From: Porphyromonas gingivalis ATCC 33277
GTDB taxonomy: Bacteria > Bacteroidota > Bacteroidia > Bacteroidales > Porphyromonadaceae
Direction: 5' to 3'
Length of the DNA stretch: 64,000 bases
NCBI RefSeq assembly: GCF_000010505.1
Contig: NC_010729.1
Span: forward strand, 482,501-546,500
Position numbers and translations under genes: made by a program
The notes under the pieces: model-generated
What the model saw: only the letters and a program-made list of their open reading frames with translations
Told to the model about the DNA's origin: nothing
Database searches by the model: none
Shown: positions 54,011 to 63,969 of the stretch, in pieces
Layout of the letters: each line of letters opens with the position of its first letter
Numbering within the stretch: the first letter of the stretch is position 1

Positions 54011-55126
54011 TCAGAGCAGGGCTGCAGAAAGCTTATCGGTCAGTTCTTCGCCATGCAGATTACGGCCGATGATAGTGCCGTCGTTGTCGATCAGCAGGGT
54101 ATGAGGGATAGAATGGACGCCGTATTGCATAGCTGCCGGGCTTGCCCAGCCTTTGTTATCGGACATTTGTGGCCATGTGATACCGAGCCTTGCGATGGCT
54201 TTCTTCCATGCTCCCGGATTTTCATCGAGCGAAACCCCTACGATCTCAAGTTTCCCCTTGTAGTCAGCATAAACCTTGATCAGATCGGGCATGGCCTGAC
54301 GGCAGGGGCCACACCAGCTGGCCCAGAAATCGACGAGGACGAGCTTGCCCTTGCCTACGTAGTCGGATAGCTTTACGGTCTTGCCTTCGGGAGTCTGCAT
54401 GGTGAAGTCGGTGAAGGGGGTATTCATATCCGTTTTCTCTTGGGATTCCATTTGCTTTTGCATACCCATCAGAACGGGATCGTTGAGGTATTTGGGGGGA
54501 ATCTGTCGGAATAGTGCCTGATTTTCGGCCAGACTGTTTTCGAAGTATTGTTCTTTGAAGAGAAAGACTCCTACAGGATTGGCGATATTTTTCTTCACGG
54601 CCTCTTTCTGCGCGATGGTGTATTCCCGTTCCATCTGATCCATTTTCTCCTCTGCTACCTCTTCCGTGAGGGTGGAATCGCTGTAAATTTCGTTCATCTT
54701 GTTCATAATTTCGGCCATTTTGCTGCGTATCTCTTGATAGATGTCGTTCGTCGGGGTACCGGTAACGGATTCGTTTCCGCTCTTCATCTTTACCTCGATG
54801 TGTCCGTTCTCAAGAAAGAACGGAATGCTGAATACATCGGTAGCGGTCATACAGGAGAGGTAGCGAGCGACGGTCGAATCCTGTCTGCCCTTGAAGCTGA
54901 ATGTGCCGTTGCGGATGATGGCCGAATCAAGACGGGTGACTTCCATGTTTTCGATAGATTCGAGGAATACGGTATCGCCATCGGCGGCATACTCCACAGT
55001 GCCAACGATCTTGTATCCGGATTTTCCTTTGTCAGAGCATGAGGCGGATAGCAGGGTGATAGCCGTGGCCGCTATTGCTATATAAGTCAGCTTCATTGTA
55101 GCTGCGAGAAGATTTATTCGTTTCAT
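54011..55126 (-). CDS. TlpA/ResA-type thioredoxin-like lipoprotein
   Basis: 371 residues. A lipoprotein signal peptide (LTYIAIAATAITLLSASC) runs from Met 1 or, more typical, Met 11 (MKLTYIA, position 55096). The N-terminal half is a DUF4369-like beta domain (YKIVGTVEYAADGDTVFLE) and a helical linker rich in Glu/Met. The C-terminal ~140 residues are a thioredoxin fold with the WASWCGPCRQAM active site (near residue 268) and the cis-Pro in HSIPHTLLID. It is a periplasm-facing thiol-disulfide oxidoreductase; the partner is not evident from neighbours. Confidence 0.88.
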   Translation of the reverse strand: MKRINLLAATMKLTYIAIAATAITLLSASCSDKGKSGYKIVGTVEYAADGDTVFLESIENMEVTRLDSAIIRNGTFSFKGRQDSTVARYLSCMTATDVFSIPFFLENGHIEVKMKSGNESVTGTPTNDIYQEIRSKMAEIMNKMNEIYSDSTLTEEVAEEKMDQMEREYTIAQKEAVKKNIANPVGVFLFKEQYFENSLAENQALFRQIPPKYLNDPVLMGMQKQMESQEKTDMNTPFTDFTMQTPEGKTVKLSDYVGKGKLVLVDFWASWCGPCRQAMPDLIKVYADYKGKLEIVGVSLDENPGAWKKAIARLGITWPQMSDNKGWASPAAMQYGVHSIPHTLLIDNDGTIIGRNLHGEELTDKLSAALL

Positions 55127-55160
55127 TGGTTGGATTTGTTTTTGGATTTCACACTGGTGG

Positions 55161-55168
55161 CAAAGTTA
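55161..55168 (-). promoter_or_regulatory. Candidate promoter for the TlpA-like gene
   Basis: The minus strand reads TAACTTTG then CCACC, matching TAnnTTTGC, 35 bp before the start at 55126. Confidence 0.5.
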
Positions 55169-55281
55169 TTGTTTTGGGCTAAAGTGCGGTATGCAACCGA
55201 AAGAGCCGCTGCCGATCCGAGTATCTGATTCTCTCTTCTCCTGCTTGATTCGGGAAAGTTATGCACAAGCCAATTCCGGTG

Positions 55282-56592
55282 TCAGCACCTTTGCAGACGA
55301 TTCGTGGCGAAAAAATGCCTGCGGTACCATACTGTCTGCATCAGGCTGCGCGTGAGGAGGTAGAGGACGAAGGCGAGCCAAAGGGCTGTCTCGCCCAAGA
55401 CTCCACGAAGGAGGAAGAAAGTGGCGAAGAAAACAACGAAAGCAGCTGTCATGGCTCTCCGCATGGCTTTTGATGCAGTGGCCCCCACGAATACTCCATC
55501 CCACAGGAAAGCGGCAAAGGAGACGATCGGTACCACTCCTGCCCAGAAAGCAAAACGGCGAGCATGCTCTATCACTTCGTATTTGTCACTCAGCACCGAA
55601 AGCAAAGCGGCCGGGAACAGCAGATAGAGCAAGGTGGCCATGAGGGAGACGACCGTCCCGATGCGAAAAAGGCGATGGATCATCAGGCGCAATTCGTCCG
55701 ACCGGCGTGCACCTATGTATCGTCCCGTAAGTGCTTCGCCGGCGTAGGCGAATCCGTCCATAAAGTAGGAGAAGAGGGTGAAGAGCTGCATCAGCAGAGC
55801 ATTTGCCGCCACAGTGATCTCTCCCATAGCAGAGGACGCAGAGGTGAAAAAGAGGGTCACCGTACCGAGCAAGGCGGTGCGAACAAAAAGGTCGCCTCCG
55901 GTGCGCAGGTATGCTCCGTAGCCCGAAGTATCTGTCAGGCTGCTTGCGCGGAAAAAGCGCAGTACGCGTCGGTAGCGAAAAAAGGCAATGCCGGAGAGCA
56001 ATGCCAGACCGACATATTGGGCAGCGATCGTTCCGGCGGCAAGCCCTCCCACTCTCATATCAAGTCCCTGTACGAAGAAAATACTCAGGCCGATATTGAC
56101 CATATTGGAAACGATGGCTACAACCATCGGAACGCGTGTGTCCTGCATCCCCACATACCAGCCGTTGAAGACATAGACGAGCAGGGCTGCGGGCGCTCCC
56201 CACAGAGCGATGCGGATATATTCGCGTGCCTCTCGTCCGATGGTCTCCTGACCCGAAGCCAGCAGATACCCGAAGCGTTCTATCAGAGGAGCTGCTATGA
56301 GAAGAAGCAGGGCTGCGACAACTGCCATCGCGATGCCGCGTGCCAGATAGCGTGTGATGGCTCGTACATCGCTACGCCCGAAAGCCTGTGCCGTGAATCC
56401 CGTAGTCCCCATACGGAGGAAGGCGAAGAGCCAAAAGACGAAATTGACCACCCCCGAAGCCACAGCCACTGCCCCGATAGAGTCGGCCGTGTCCATACGA
56501 CCGGCCAGCCCTACATCCACGATGGAGAGGAGCGGTACGGTAATGTTGGAGATGATATTCGGAATAGCCAAGCGCAGGATGCGCCTGTCCAT
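55282..56592 (-). CDS. MATE-family efflux transporter, DinF type
   Basis: Inner membrane antiporter of 436 residues with twelve TM helices in two related halves. The start MDRRILRLAIPNIISNITVP fits the family; an upstream Met at 56616 would overlap the phosphatase gene by 10 bp. Typical segments: PLLSIVDVGLAGRM (TM1), GTTGFTAQAFGRSD, and MDGFAYAGEALTGRYIGAR in the second half. Substrate unknown (drugs, organic cations). It is the last gene of the copper/phosphatase operon, so co-regulation with metal stress is possible. Confidence 0.88.
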   Translation of the reverse strand: MDRRILRLAIPNIISNITVPLLSIVDVGLAGRMDTADSIGAVAVASGVVNFVFWLFAFLRMGTTGFTAQAFGRSDVRAITRYLARGIAMAVVAALLLLIAAPLIERFGYLLASGQETIGREAREYIRIALWGAPAALLVYVFNGWYVGMQDTRVPMVVAIVSNMVNIGLSIFFVQGLDMRVGGLAAGTIAAQYVGLALLSGIAFFRYRRVLRFFRASSLTDTSGYGAYLRTGGDLFVRTALLGTVTLFFTSASSAMGEITVAANALLMQLFTLFSYFMDGFAYAGEALTGRYIGARRSDELRLMIHRLFRIGTVVSLMATLLYLLFPAALLSVLSDKYEVIEHARRFAFWAGVVPIVSFAAFLWDGVFVGATASKAMRRAMTAAFVVFFATFFLLRGVLGETALWLAFVLYLLTRSLMQTVWYRRHFFATNRLQRC

Positions 56593-56606
56593 CTCACGCC
56601 CCCTAC

Positions 56607-57110
56607 TCAGTCGCATGCGGATTGGGAGGAGTTGTCATGAGGTTCGGTCAGATAGGAAAACAGTCCGGCCGTGCACTCTTCCAGAATGTCCAGCACCAGC
56701 TCGAAGCCGGATGCTCCTCCATAGTACGGATCGGGGACATGGTCGTGAATACCGCTACTGCTGAAATCCGTCATCAGACGGATCTTGGCCGCAGCCTCTT
56801 CGCTCGGAGCCAGTTCTTGCAGCCGCTCTCGATTGGCAAAGTCCATGCCGATGATATAATCGAATCGTTCGAAATCCTCATACTCCACCGGACGGGAGAG
56901 CGAAGTGAGATCGTAGCCCCGACGAGCAGCGTGTGCACGCATTCGGGCATCGGCCTTTTCCCCTTGATGGTAATTGCTCAGTCCGGCCGAATCGATGTGG
57001 AAGCGATCGGCATACCCCTGCTCTTCTACATACGAGCGAAAGACAGCCTCGGCAGACGGAGAGCGACAGATGTTGCCGAGACATACGAATAGGATTTTAT
57101 GTGGCTTCAT
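56607..57110 (-). CDS. ltp1: Low molecular weight protein-tyrosine phosphatase
   Basis: Cytoplasmic phosphatase of 167 residues. The P-loop is VCLGNICRSPSAE near the N-terminus (nucleophile Cys 10, Arg 16), and the general acid Asp lies in VPDPYYGG (~126), followed by two Tyr that can be regulated. From recall, P. gingivalis Ltp1 dephosphorylates the Ptk1 kinase and limits community development and polysaccharide. It starts 7 bp after the copA stop, so the genes are co-transcribed. Confidence 0.93.
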   Translation of the reverse strand: MKPHKILFVCLGNICRSPSAEAVFRSYVEEQGYADRFHIDSAGLSNYHQGEKADARMRAHAARRGYDLTSLSRPVEYEDFERFDYIIGMDFANRERLQELAPSEEAAAKIRLMTDFSSSGIHDHVPDPYYGGASGFELVLDILEECTAGLFSYLTEPHDNSSQSACD

Positions 57111-57117
57111 AAGCGGA

Positions 57118-59325
57118 TTATCGGAGCAAAGGTAGTCGCTTGGTACGCAGTCGCAAGCTGTTGGTCACCACCGAAATAGAGCTGAAAGCCATGGCGGCCC
57201 CTGCAATGGCAGGGTTCAGGAGGAACCCGTTCACGGGGAAGAGCAGACCGGCGGCTATCGGGATGGCAATCAGATTGTAGCACATAGCCCAAAAGAGATT
57301 CTCTTTGACTGTACGTCTTGTGGCGCGCGACAGCTCGAAAGCAGCAGGCAGCAGGCGCAGATCGGAGCGCATCAGCGTGATTCCTGCCACTTCTATGGCT
57401 ATATGGCTGCCATCACCCATGGCTACGCTGACGTCCGCCGTACTGAGTGCCTCGGAGTCGTTTATGCCGTCGCCCACCATCGCTACGTGGTGTCCCTTGT
57501 CCTTGAGCATTCGTATATAGTCGGCCTTGTCCGAGGGCATCATGCCGCCACGATAATCCTGCAAACCCAGCTTGCGAGCCAATGCTTCCGCTGCTTCGGG
57601 GCGGTCGCCCGTCAGCATAATGGTGCGAATGCCATGTCGATGGAGCTGTGCGAGCACCTCTGCTGCCTGAGGTTGCAGTTCGTCGGTCACACAGAAACGT
57701 CCCAATAATCTTTCGGCACGTGAGAAATAGAGGACGGCTGCATCCTCCGACAGAGCGGTTATATCCGTCGGTATCTGTGCGCCAAGCTCCTCGACAAAGG
57801 TCTGGTTGCCCACTCTGTAGATCTCTCCTTCGAAGGAAAATTCGATCCCACGACCGGGAAAATTCTGCACTTCCGACAGCTCCTCCGTCCTGCCGTCTTC
57901 GGCAAAGGCTCGGCAAATGGCAGCTGCGAGTGGATGCGTGCTAAGAATCTCGGCGGAGTAGAGCAGCCGGCGTACTTTCGGTACATCGGTATCCGATACA
58001 AACCAATCGATGCCGGTCACTTCCGGCTTGCCTATGGTGAGCGTGCCTGTCTTATCCAAGACCACGGCATCGATGGTAGCAAAACGCTCTAGTGCTTCGG
58101 CATTGCGTACGAGGATACCATTTCGTGCCGAGCGTCCGATCCCTACGACCAGAGCCGTAGGCGTAGCCAGACCGAGTGCGCACGGGCAGGCAATCACCAG
58201 CACCGATATGGCACAGAGGAGTCCGTAGACCGAAGCATCGATTGCTCCCGTCAGTTGCCATATAATATAGGTAAGGATGGATAGCCCGATGACTATGGGT
58301 ACGAATATGCCGGCGATCCGGTCAGCCAGACGTTGGATAGGCGCTTTGCTGGCCTGTGCCTCGCGGACTGTGCGGATGATGCGCCCGAGTACCGTGTCGC
58401 TGCCTACGTGAGTAGACTGTACGGTGAGGACACCGGAGCCGTTGATCGTGCCGGAGAAAACCATAGAGCCGACTTCCTTTTCTCGCGGTAAGGGCTCGCC
58501 ACTGATCATGCTCTCTTGTACGGAGCTGCTGCCTTCGGTCACGATACCGTCCACGGGTATCTGCTCGCCCGGACGTACGCGAACGAAGTCGCCTGCGACG
58601 AGCGCAGCAATGGGCATCACGGTCTCGCGTCCGTTGCGCACGACCAATGCCTCCGCCGGCTGTAGTCGCATCAGTTCACGAATGGCTTGCCCCGTACTTC
58701 GGCCGGCACGCTTTTCCATGAGTTTGCCCAGTAGGACAAATGCGATGATCATGGCCGAAGCATCGAAGTAGAGGTGGAGCTTCATCCCGGCCGGCCCTTC
58801 GCGGAAAAACAGCAGGACTATCAGACTATAAAAAAAGGAGATAGTGGTGCTCAACGACACCAGCGTATCCATTGAGAATACGCCGTGGCGCAGCTGCTTG
58901 AGTGCCGATCGGTGGAAAGTCCTTCCTGCCCATGTGTATCCGGGCAAGGCTATGAGCATCATCAGGTAGGGCATTATCTGGAAATGCGGCATTAGCATCA
59001 GGAGCATCAGCAGGATGGCAGACGACCAAGCTATGATCGTATCGCACTTCATCCGTCTCAGTTCTGCTGCTTCCATGGCATCGCGCCGGCGAAGTTGCTC
59101 TGCCTCCGAATCCTCCACTATCAGGTCGAATCCTATGCTGCGGATAGCTTTGCGCAGATCCTCTGCCGAAGCCAACCTTTCGTCCACCGATACGGAGAGT
59201 ATATTCTCGGCGAGTTGGACGTTCGCATCGCTAATGCCTTCTACCTTGGAGGCAGCCTGCTCTACGCTATGCGCACAGCCGGCACACCGCATTCCCACTA
59301 CGGGAAAACGTTTTTGCTCCTTCAT
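57118..59325 (-). CDS. copA: Copper-exporting P1B-type ATPase
   Basis: Inner membrane Cu(I) pump of 735 residues. One N-terminal heavy-metal domain has [10 protein letters not shown] (Cys 14 and 17). Eight TM helices follow, with the CPC transport site in [13 protein letters not shown], the actuator loop [11 protein letters not shown], phosphorylation site [10 protein letters not shown], and [12 protein letters not shown]. The HP segment STHPLAAAI is the P1B His motif. It is encoded next to a copper chaperone, supporting copper as substrate. One HMA domain is normal for this size. Confidence 0.94.
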   Translation of the reverse strand: MKEQKRFPVVGMRCAGCAHSVEQAASKVEGISDANVQLAENILSVSVDERLASAEDLRKAIRSIGFDLIVEDSEAEQLRRRDAMEAAELRRMKCDTIIAWSSAILLMLLMLMPHFQIMPYLMMLIALPGYTWAGRTFHRSALKQLRHGVFSMDTLVSLSTTISFFYSLIVLLFFREGPAGMKLHLYFDASAMIIAFVLLGKLMEKRAGRSTGQAIRELMRLQPAEALVVRNGRETVMPIAALVAGDFVRVRPGEQIPVDGIVTEGSSSVQESMISGEPLPREKEVGSMVFSGTINGSGVLTVQSTHVGSDTVLGRIIRTVREAQASKAPIQRLADRIAGIFVPIVIGLSILTYIIWQLTGAIDASVYGLLCAISVLVIACPCALGLATPTALVVGIGRSARNGILVRNAEALERFATIDAVVLDKTGTLTIGKPEVTGIDWFVSDTDVPKVRRLLYSAEILSTHPLAAAICRAFAEDGRTEELSEVQNFPGRGIEFSFEGEIYRVGNQTFVEELGAQIPTDITALSEDAAVLYFSRAERLLGRFCVTDELQPQAAEVLAQLHRHGIRTIMLTGDRPEAAEALARKLGLQDYRGGMMPSDKADYIRMLKDKGHHVAMVGDGINDSEALSTADVSVAMGDGSHIAIEVAGITLMRSDLRLLPAAFELSRATRRTVKENLFWAMCYNLIAIPIAAGLLFPVNGFLLNPAIAGAAMAFSSISVVTNSLRLRTKRLPLLR

Positions 59326-59360
59326 ATCACGGGGACTATCGGTTATAAGGATTGGGCTTG

Positions 59361-59570
59361 TCAGAGCTTACACTCGAATCCGGCGAGGCGTACAGCCTTC
59401 ATTATTGCCTCCGGTGAGGTTGTCTCCGGAGCATAATCCACTGTAAGACTATGGGAATCCAGAGAAGCGAATGCCGTTTGTACGCCTTGTACACCGAGAG
59501 CTGCTTTCTCTACACTTGCAGCACAACCGCCACACATCATGCCTTCTACGGAAAAGGTCGTTGTTTTCAT
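59361..59570 (-). CDS. copZ: CopZ-like copper chaperone (HMA domain)
   Basis: Single heavy-metal-associated domain of 69 residues from Met 59570 ([20 protein letters not shown]), the usual CopZ size. A longer reading from 59624 adds 18 basic residues that are not typical. The metal site is MMCGGC. It should hand Cu(I) to CopA, whose gene starts 36 bp downstream. First gene of the operon copZ-copA-ltp1-MATE. Confidence 0.88.
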   Translation of the reverse strand: MKTTTFSVEGMMCGGCAASVEKAALGVQGVQTAFASLDSHSLTVDYAPETTSPEAIMKAVRLAGFECKL

Positions 59571-59816
59571 CTTGACGAGTAGTTTTTTCTTATGATCCTT
59601 TGTTTTTGACTTTGGCTTGTACATAGCTGATCTACGGCAAGCCCTCGTTCGGACTACTGTAAGGTATGCATACCGGACTCCTGCATCGTCCCCGACTGTA
59701 GTCTCTGTCTACTATATATAAACGAAACAAAATCAGTAGTCGGATGGTTCGCCGGACTGCGGATAGTGGTCGAGATGAAAATGCGAAGTGGTGCGGAAAA
59801 AAACTTGTTTCATGTT

Positions 59817-59905
59817 CCTGAAAATGCCGAGCGTAAAATTTTTCGTTTTGGCGCGAGAAAAGAAAAAAAGTCGAACCAAAACGAAAAAAATCTCAGGCGC
59901 AAATT
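59817..59905. repeat. Intergenic repeat family, copy C (diverged)
   Basis: CCTGAAAATGCCGAGCGTAA, then TTTTTCGTTTTGGCGCGAGA, then AACGAAAAAAATCTCAGGCGC. The blocks follow the same order as copies A and B, but the TCTCGCGCC words are altered. Confidence 0.45.
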
Positions 59906-60221
59906 CTGGTTTTGCGGCGTGAGAATCGAAGAAGTTGCGGTTCCGAAATTGCTGTGGCAGGTTTCTGCCGTTTCGGACTCTCCTTTTTTATTTCCATAAG
60001 AGACGAAGGGGACGGAAGGCTTGTAATGGTGCCTTTTCTTTTTGTCTCCGAACAGCCAATATGTGCGGATGGCGATGTGCCTTGCAAGTATATGTATTTG
60101 AGTGGTTTGTGTGGGGGATCGAGGTATGTCGGGATCGGTGGTATCCCAAACAATAGGGATGAGGGGAGACGATATGAAGGGGCTTTTTCCCTATATGTCG
60201 TGATTGTGTATTTTTTTCCGT

Positions 60222-60229
60222 TATCTTTG
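60222..60229 (+). promoter_or_regulatory. Candidate promoter for frdCAB
   Basis: TATCTTTG matches TAnnTTTG; an ATTG lies ~15 bp upstream. The leader to the frdC ATG at 60351 would be ~115 nt, common for highly expressed operons. Confidence 0.5.
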
Positions 60230-60350
60230 TGCACGAAGGTCGGAACACCTCTTCACAAGGCGGAATACAGAGTCGGTTTCGCCTATTGGTTGAATGGATC
60301 TTAGAAGAAAAAGAAAGAATCAACTAAATAACTAAAACAGTAAAAAACTT

Positions 60351-61043
60351 ATGTGGTTACTTAAATCCTCGATTGGCCGTAAAGTGGTGATGAGTGTCAC
60401 CGGACTGGCGCTGATCCTGTTTTTGACGTTTCACATGTCCATGAACCTCGTGGCTCTCTTCTCGGCAGAGGCTTACAACATGATATGTGAGTTTCTCGGC
60501 GCCAACTGGTATGCTCTGGTCGCCTCCATCGGCTTGGCGGTACTGATGCTTCTGCACATCGTGTATGCCTTTATCCTCAATGCGCAGAACCTTCGTGCTC
60601 GAGGTCGCGATCGCTATGCTGTTACGGGTAGACCCAAAGGAGTGGAGTGGAGCTCGCAGAACATGCTGGTGCTCGGTATCATCGTCCTGTTGGGTATCGG
60701 ACTGCACATGTTCAACTTTTGGGCTAAGATGCAGTTGGCGGAAATCTGCCATATGGATGTAGCCGGATTCGGTATTGATGGTTTCGACCATCCGGCCAAG
60801 GGAGCAGAGCTGATCCGCTACACATTCAACCAACCGATCTATGTGGTGCTCTATGCCGTATGGCTGATTGCTTTGTGGTTCCACCTGACACATGGATTCT
60901 GGAGTGCACTGCAGACCTTGGGATGGAACAATACCATCTGGATGAATCGTGTCAAGTGCATCTCTAATGTGGTTTCTACCGTATTGGTAGGCGGTTTCGC
61001 TTTGGTCCTGATAGTATTTTCTTGTCAGGCATTCATCGGTTGA
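60351..61043 (+). CDS. frdC: Fumarate reductase cytochrome b subunit
   Basis: Membrane anchor of 230 residues of the diheme cytochrome b558 family (SdhC/FrdC as in Wolinella and Bacillus). Five TM helices carry the candidate heme-ligand His residues in FLTFHMSMN (His 28), VLMLLHIVYA, GIGLHMFNFW and LWFHLTHGFW. It binds menaquinol and passes electrons to FrdB. First gene of frdCAB, with a 30 bp gap to frdA. Confidence 0.93.
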   Translation: MWLLKSSIGRKVVMSVTGLALILFLTFHMSMNLVALFSAEAYNMICEFLGANWYALVASIGLAVLMLLHIVYAFILNAQNLRARGRDRYAVTGRPKGVEWSSQNMLVLGIIVLLGIGLHMFNFWAKMQLAEICHMDVAGFGIDGFDHPAKGAELIRYTFNQPIYVVLYAVWLIALWFHLTHGFWSALQTLGWNNTIWMNRVKCISNVVSTVLVGGFALVLIVFSCQAFIG

Positions 61044-61073
61044 TAGTACACCCTAATTCAAAGTATTCTCACT

Positions 61074-63017
61074 ATGGCTACAATAAATTCCAAAATACCC
61101 GCCGGCCCGCTGAAAGACAAGTGGACCAACTATAAGGATCATCAGAAGCTGGTGAACCCGGCCAACAAACGTCGTCTGGATATTATCGTGGTCGGTACCG
61201 GCCTGGCCGGTGCTTCGGCTGCTGCTTCTTTCGGCGAGATGGGCTTCAATGTGCTTAACTTCTGCATACAGGATTCTCCTCGCCGTGCGCACTCCATCGC
61301 TGCACAGGGAGGTATCAATGCCGCCAAGAACTACCAGAACGACGGCGACTCCGTTTATCGACTCTTCTACGATACGATCAAAGGAGGTGACTATCGTGCT
61401 CGCGAGGCCAACGTATATCGTCTGGCCGAAGTGTCCAATGCCATTATAGACCAGTGTGTGGCTCAGGGTGTACCCTTTGCTCGCGAATACGGTGGCCTAC
61501 TGGACAACCGTTCTTTCGGTGGAGCGCAGGTATCTCGTACTTTCTATGCTCGTGGTCAGACGGGACAGCAGTTGCTCCTCGGAGCCTATTCGGCTCTCTC
61601 CCGTCAGGTCGGTTTGGGTAAGGTGAAGCTTTATACTCGCTACGAGATGCTCGACGTGGTGCTTATCGACGGTCGTGCTCGCGGTATTCTGGCTCGCAAT
61701 TTGGTGACGGGCAAGATCGAACGCTTTGCAGCACATGCCGTGGTAATTGCCACGGGTGGTTATGGCAATGCCTTCTTCCTTTCTACCAATGCAATGGCAT
61801 CTAACGGCTCTGCCGCATGGCAGTGCTATAAGAAAGGTGCTTTCTTCGCCAATCCATGTATGGCTCAGATCCATCCCACTTGTATTCCCGTACACGGGGA
61901 CTACCAGTCCAAGCTGACACTCATGTCCGAGTCGCTCCGTAATGACGGTCGTATCTGGGTGCCTAAAGACATAGAGGATGCCGGACGTCTTCAGCGCGGT
62001 GAGATCAAAGGAAAAGACATTCCCGAAGAGAAGCGCGACTACTATCTGGAGCGTCGCTATCCGGCCTTCGGCAACCTGGTGCCTCGTGATGTGGCCAGCC
62101 GTGCTGCCAAAGAACGTTGCGATGCCGGTTATGGTGTGAACAATACGGGCCTTGCCGTATTCCTCGACTTCGGCGATGCCATCAAACGTTTGGGACGCGA
62201 CGTGGTGGAGCAGAAGTACGGCAACCTCTTCCAGATGTATGAGAAGATCGCAGATGAGAATCCGTACGAAACGCCGATGATGATCTATCCGGCTATCCAC
62301 TATACGATGGGTGGTCTCTGGGTGGATTACGAGCTGATGACTACCATCCCGGGCCTGTTTGCCATCGGAGAAGCCAACTTCTCTGATCACGGAGCCAACC
62401 GTCTCGGTGCTTCTGCTCTCATGCAGGGTCTGGCTGACGGTTACTTCGTTATTCCTTATACGATGCAGAACTATCTGGCCGATCAGATTCAGGTGCCGCG
62501 CTTCAGCACGGATCGTCCCGAATTCGAAGCTGCCGAGAAAGAGTTGCAAGACCGCATAACCCGTATCATGAATGTCAAAGGCAATAAGTCCGTGGACGAC
62601 CTTCACAAGGAGCTGGGCCACATCATGTGGGATAATGTGGGAATGGGACGAGACAAAGCCGGTTTGGAAAAAGCCATTGTGAAGCTGGACGAGCTGAAGA
62701 AAGAGTTCTGGAGCAATGTCTATGTGCCGGGTGAAGCCAATGACCTTAACGTAGAGCTGGAGAAAGCCCTCCGATTGGCGGACTTCATCGAGATAGGTAC
62801 GCTGATGGCGCACGATGCCATGGACCGCGAAGAAAGTTGTGGCGGGCATTTCCGTATCGAGCACCAGACAGAAGAGGGTGAAGCCAAACGTGACGATGAG
62901 AACTTCGCTTACGTTTCCTGTTGGGAATATCAGGGAGAAGACAAGGATCCGATCATGTACAAGGAAGAACTGGTATATGAAGAGACTGTCCGTGCACAAC
63001 GTAACTACAAGAGCTAA
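61074..63017 (+). CDS. frdA: Fumarate reductase flavoprotein subunit
   Basis: Catalytic subunit of 647 residues that reduces fumarate to succinate (or the reverse). The FAD-binding fold is [20 protein letters not shown] (~39-58); covalent FAD attaches to His 73 in [11 protein letters not shown]. Active-site regions include [11 protein letters not shown], the catalytic Arg in [14 protein letters not shown], and [18 protein letters not shown]. The length fits the Bacteroidetes/Wolinella type with diheme anchor. Cytoplasmic face of the inner membrane. Succinate made here can feed mutAB after activation. Confidence 0.97.
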   Translation: MATINSKIPAGPLKDKWTNYKDHQKLVNPANKRRLDIIVVGTGLAGASAAASFGEMGFNVLNFCIQDSPRRAHSIAAQGGINAAKNYQNDGDSVYRLFYDTIKGGDYRAREANVYRLAEVSNAIIDQCVAQGVPFAREYGGLLDNRSFGGAQVSRTFYARGQTGQQLLLGAYSALSRQVGLGKVKLYTRYEMLDVVLIDGRARGILARNLVTGKIERFAAHAVVIATGGYGNAFFLSTNAMASNGSAAWQCYKKGAFFANPCMAQIHPTCIPVHGDYQSKLTLMSESLRNDGRIWVPKDIEDAGRLQRGEIKGKDIPEEKRDYYLERRYPAFGNLVPRDVASRAAKERCDAGYGVNNTGLAVFLDFGDAIKRLGRDVVEQKYGNLFQMYEKIADENPYETPMMIYPAIHYTMGGLWVDYELMTTIPGLFAIGEANFSDHGANRLGASALMQGLADGYFVIPYTMQNYLADQIQVPRFSTDRPEFEAAEKELQDRITRIMNVKGNKSVDDLHKELGHIMWDNVGMGRDKAGLEKAIVKLDELKKEFWSNVYVPGEANDLNVELEKALRLADFIEIGTLMAHDAMDREESCGGHFRIEHQTEEGEAKRDDENFAYVSCWEYQGEDKDPIMYKEELVYEETVRAQRNYKS

Positions 63018-63045
63018 TTAGTCCACCGCTAAATACAGAATCAAA

Positions 63046-63801
63046 ATGGATAAGAATATCAATATATCGGTTAAGGTTTGGCGTCAGAAGGGACCGAAGG
63101 AAAAAGGACACTTCGAGACGTATCAATTGCAAAACATTTCGCAAAGTGCCTCTTTCCTCGAAATGATGGATATCCTGAACGAGCAGTTGATCAAGGAGCA
63201 TAAAGCTCCGGTGGTGTTCGACCACGACTGTCGCGAAGGTATTTGCGGTATGTGCTCACTCTACATCAACGGTCATCCCCACGGGCTGGACGATAGCATC
63301 ACCACTTGTCAGCTGCACATGCGTCGTTTCGATGATGGTGATACGATCACGATAGAGCCTTGGCGCTCGGCCGGCTTCCCTGTGATCAGAGACCTCATGG
63401 TGGATCGCTCGGCTTATGACAAGATCATTCAGTCCGGCGGATTCGTTTCCGTCAATACGGGGGGTATCCCCGATGCCAACGCTATCCCCATTTCCAAGAA
63501 GAATGCGGATGAGGCCATGGATGCAGCGGCTTGTATCGGCTGTGGAGCTTGTGCGGCAGCATGCAAGAACGGTTCGGCTATGCTCTTCGTATCGGCCAAG
63601 GTGAGCCAGTTGGCTCTTCTTCCGCAGGGACGTATCGAGGCTGCGCGCCGTGCCAAAGCTATGGTGGCCAAGATGGATGAACTCGGATTCGGGAACTGTA
63701 CGAATACACGTGCATGTGAAATGGAATGCCCGAAGAACGTATCGATCAGCCACATTGCTCGTCTGAACAGGGAGTACATCGTCGCTAAGAATCGTGACTG
63801 A
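63046..63801 (+). CDS. frdB: Fumarate reductase iron-sulfur subunit
   Basis: Electron-transfer subunit of 251 residues. The N-terminal ferredoxin domain holds the 2Fe-2S ligands CREGICGMC (Cys 62, 67, 70) and TTCQLH (Cys 88). The C-terminal domain has [14 protein letters not shown] and [15 protein letters not shown] for the 4Fe-4S and 3Fe-4S clusters. Links FrdC hemes to FrdA flavin. Last gene of the operon, 28 bp after frdA. Confidence 0.97.
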   Translation: MDKNINISVKVWRQKGPKEKGHFETYQLQNISQSASFLEMMDILNEQLIKEHKAPVVFDHDCREGICGMCSLYINGHPHGLDDSITTCQLHMRRFDDGDTITIEPWRSAGFPVIRDLMVDRSAYDKIIQSGGFVSVNTGGIPDANAIPISKKNADEAMDAAACIGCGACAAACKNGSAMLFVSAKVSQLALLPQGRIEAARRAKAMVAKMDELGFGNCTNTRACEMECPKNVSISHIARLNREYIVAKNRD

Positions 63802-63825
63802 TCGCTCCTCCTGATTTTTTTTAAG

Positions 63826-63866
63826 AGGTCGTGCAAGGGAACGAATCCCGAGCACGACCTTTCTGT
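63826..63866 (+). terminator. Terminator after frdB
   Basis: AGGTCGTGC (63826-63834) pairs with GCACGACCT (63852-63860), followed by TTCTGTTTTC, 24 bp past the frdB stop. Confidence 0.75.
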
Positions 63867-63956
63867 TTTCGGAGCATGCCGTGATATGGGATTATATCAA
63901 GTGTATTTCCTCGTATTATATGGTCAATACTTAATCAGTCAATCAAGAATAATTTC

Positions 63957-63964
63957 TACATTTG
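63957..63964 (+). promoter_or_regulatory. Candidate promoter at the window edge
   Basis: TACATTTG followed by C matches TAnnTTTG(C). An ATG lies 5 bp downstream at 63970, so the gene beginning there might be leaderless, or the true start is beyond the window. Confidence 0.45.
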
Positions 63965-63969
63965 CGAAA

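Larger units (their letters stand above)
59625..60350. other. Intergenic region between copper operon and frd operon
   Basis: This 726 bp gap between divergent operons contains repeat copy C (59817-59905) and a rightward promoter (60222-60229). The segment next to copZ has a weak interrupted inverted repeat (TGTAGTC/CAGTAGTC region ~59697-59748) that could be an operator, without further support. ORFs here have no recognisable features. No leftward -7 box is convincing. Confidence 0.4.

Noticed and set aside
59912-60304. 130-residue ORF upstream of frdC
   Set aside because: It starts in repeat copy C and runs through the frd promoter; Cys- and Gly-rich low-quality translation without a family match.
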